Positions 63,890-64,000 of a stretch of DNA of 64,000 bases are shown piece by piece (position 1 is the stretch's first letter; each line of letters starts with the position of its first letter). Source of the DNA: Sherwoodlollariibacterium sp049275655 (GTDB taxonomy: Bacteria; Omnitrophota; Gorgyraeia; Gygaellales; Profunditerraquicolaceae); contig JBASUY010000042.1 of the NCBI GenBank assembly GCA_049275655.1, positions 1-64,000 on the forward strand, in the 5' to 3' direction. The notes below the pieces were generated by a model. That model was not told where the DNA came from. It searched no databases and saw only the letters and a list, made by a program, of their open reading frames with translations. The translations under genes were made by a program, and so were the position numbers.

Positions 63890-64000
63890 ATGGCTAAGGA
63901 AAAGTTTGTAAGAAGTAAGCCGCACGTAAACATTGGGACCATAGGGCATATTGACCATGGTAAGACTACTTTAACTGCCGCAATCACAAATGTTCTGGCA
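63890..64000 (+). CDS. tuf: Translation elongation factor Tu (3' truncated by window edge)
   Basis: The first 37 codons are present: MAKEKFVRSKPHVNIGTIGH followed by IDHGKTTLTAAITNVLA. It contains the G1 motif GHIDHGKT. AAGGAGG lies 8 nt before ATG 63890. It follows fusA by 18 bp, as in the classic str operon. The rest lies outside the window. Confidence 0.96.
   Translation, partial: MAKEKFVRSKPHVNIGTIGHIDHGKTTLTAAITNVLA

Overview
The window looks like a chromosomal segment of a Gram-negative bacterium. The most likely group is the Candidatus Omnitrophota (OP3) or a close relative in the PVC-like part of the tree, but this is inference. The 16S 5' region (ATTAGGCATGCAAGTCG after position 4298), an LptD-like outer-membrane protein, a GTP-dependent PEP carboxykinase, a DUF1015 protein and Pta/AckA acetate metabolism fit that placement. 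A 16S tree from 4252-5834 would settle it. Every gene I accept, protein or RNA, is on the + strand.

Layout. (1) 1-3871: type IV pilus / type II secretion ATPase (cut by the left edge), an HD-GYP protein and the inner-membrane platform protein. (2) 3872-10310: a complete rRNA operon (16S, tRNA-Ile, tRNA-Ala, 23S, 5S) with promoter, two boxA elements, a 16S processing stem and a terminator. The 23S gene contains a 684-nt group I intron encoding a LAGLIDADG homing endonuclease. (3) 10403-25934: housekeeping and redox/carbon genes: trxA, a split phosphotransacetylase plus ackA, panD, def, trxB, pckG, purC, a YacP-like nuclease, feoAB, an MFS carrier, and a DsrE protein next to a CoA-disulfide-reductase-like enzyme. 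(4) 25935-29683: an accessory island with broken miaB-like 5' ends, a structured RNA candidate, a TGGACAT repeat cluster, a DUF6088/Fic pair under a palindromic operator, a decayed ORF, an unknown gene and an Mrr-type restriction enzyme. (5) 29684-38768: miaB (running in frame into a secreted TPR/SPOR protein), miaA, hflX, then an hspR-like regulator and CIRCE-hrcA-grpE-dnaK-dnaJ. (6) 38848-49998: DUF1015, accD, an orphan sugar-type ABC ATPase, two overlapping GGDEF genes, a ROK kinase, lptD and two nucleotide-sugar genes. (7) 50006-64000: tRNA-Thr, rpmG, tRNA-Trp, secE, nusG, rplKAJL, rpoBC, rpsLG, fusA and the start of tuf.

How the genes work together. Pta and AckA make ATP from acetyl-CoA, PckG links oxaloacetate to PEP, and TrxA/TrxB are a thiol redox pair. 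Two diguanylate cyclases and one HD-GYP protein form a local cyclic-di-GMP set next to pilus genes. The heat-shock block has both HspR-like and HrcA-type control. The right end is the classic transcription/translation supercluster.

The most unusual parts are the 23S intron whose endonuclease frame runs through the ribozyme core into the exon, the island at the 5' end of miaB with three miaB-like N-termini, the MiaB-SPOR run-on frame, and the 8-bp-periodic hairpin repeats in stable-RNA spacers.
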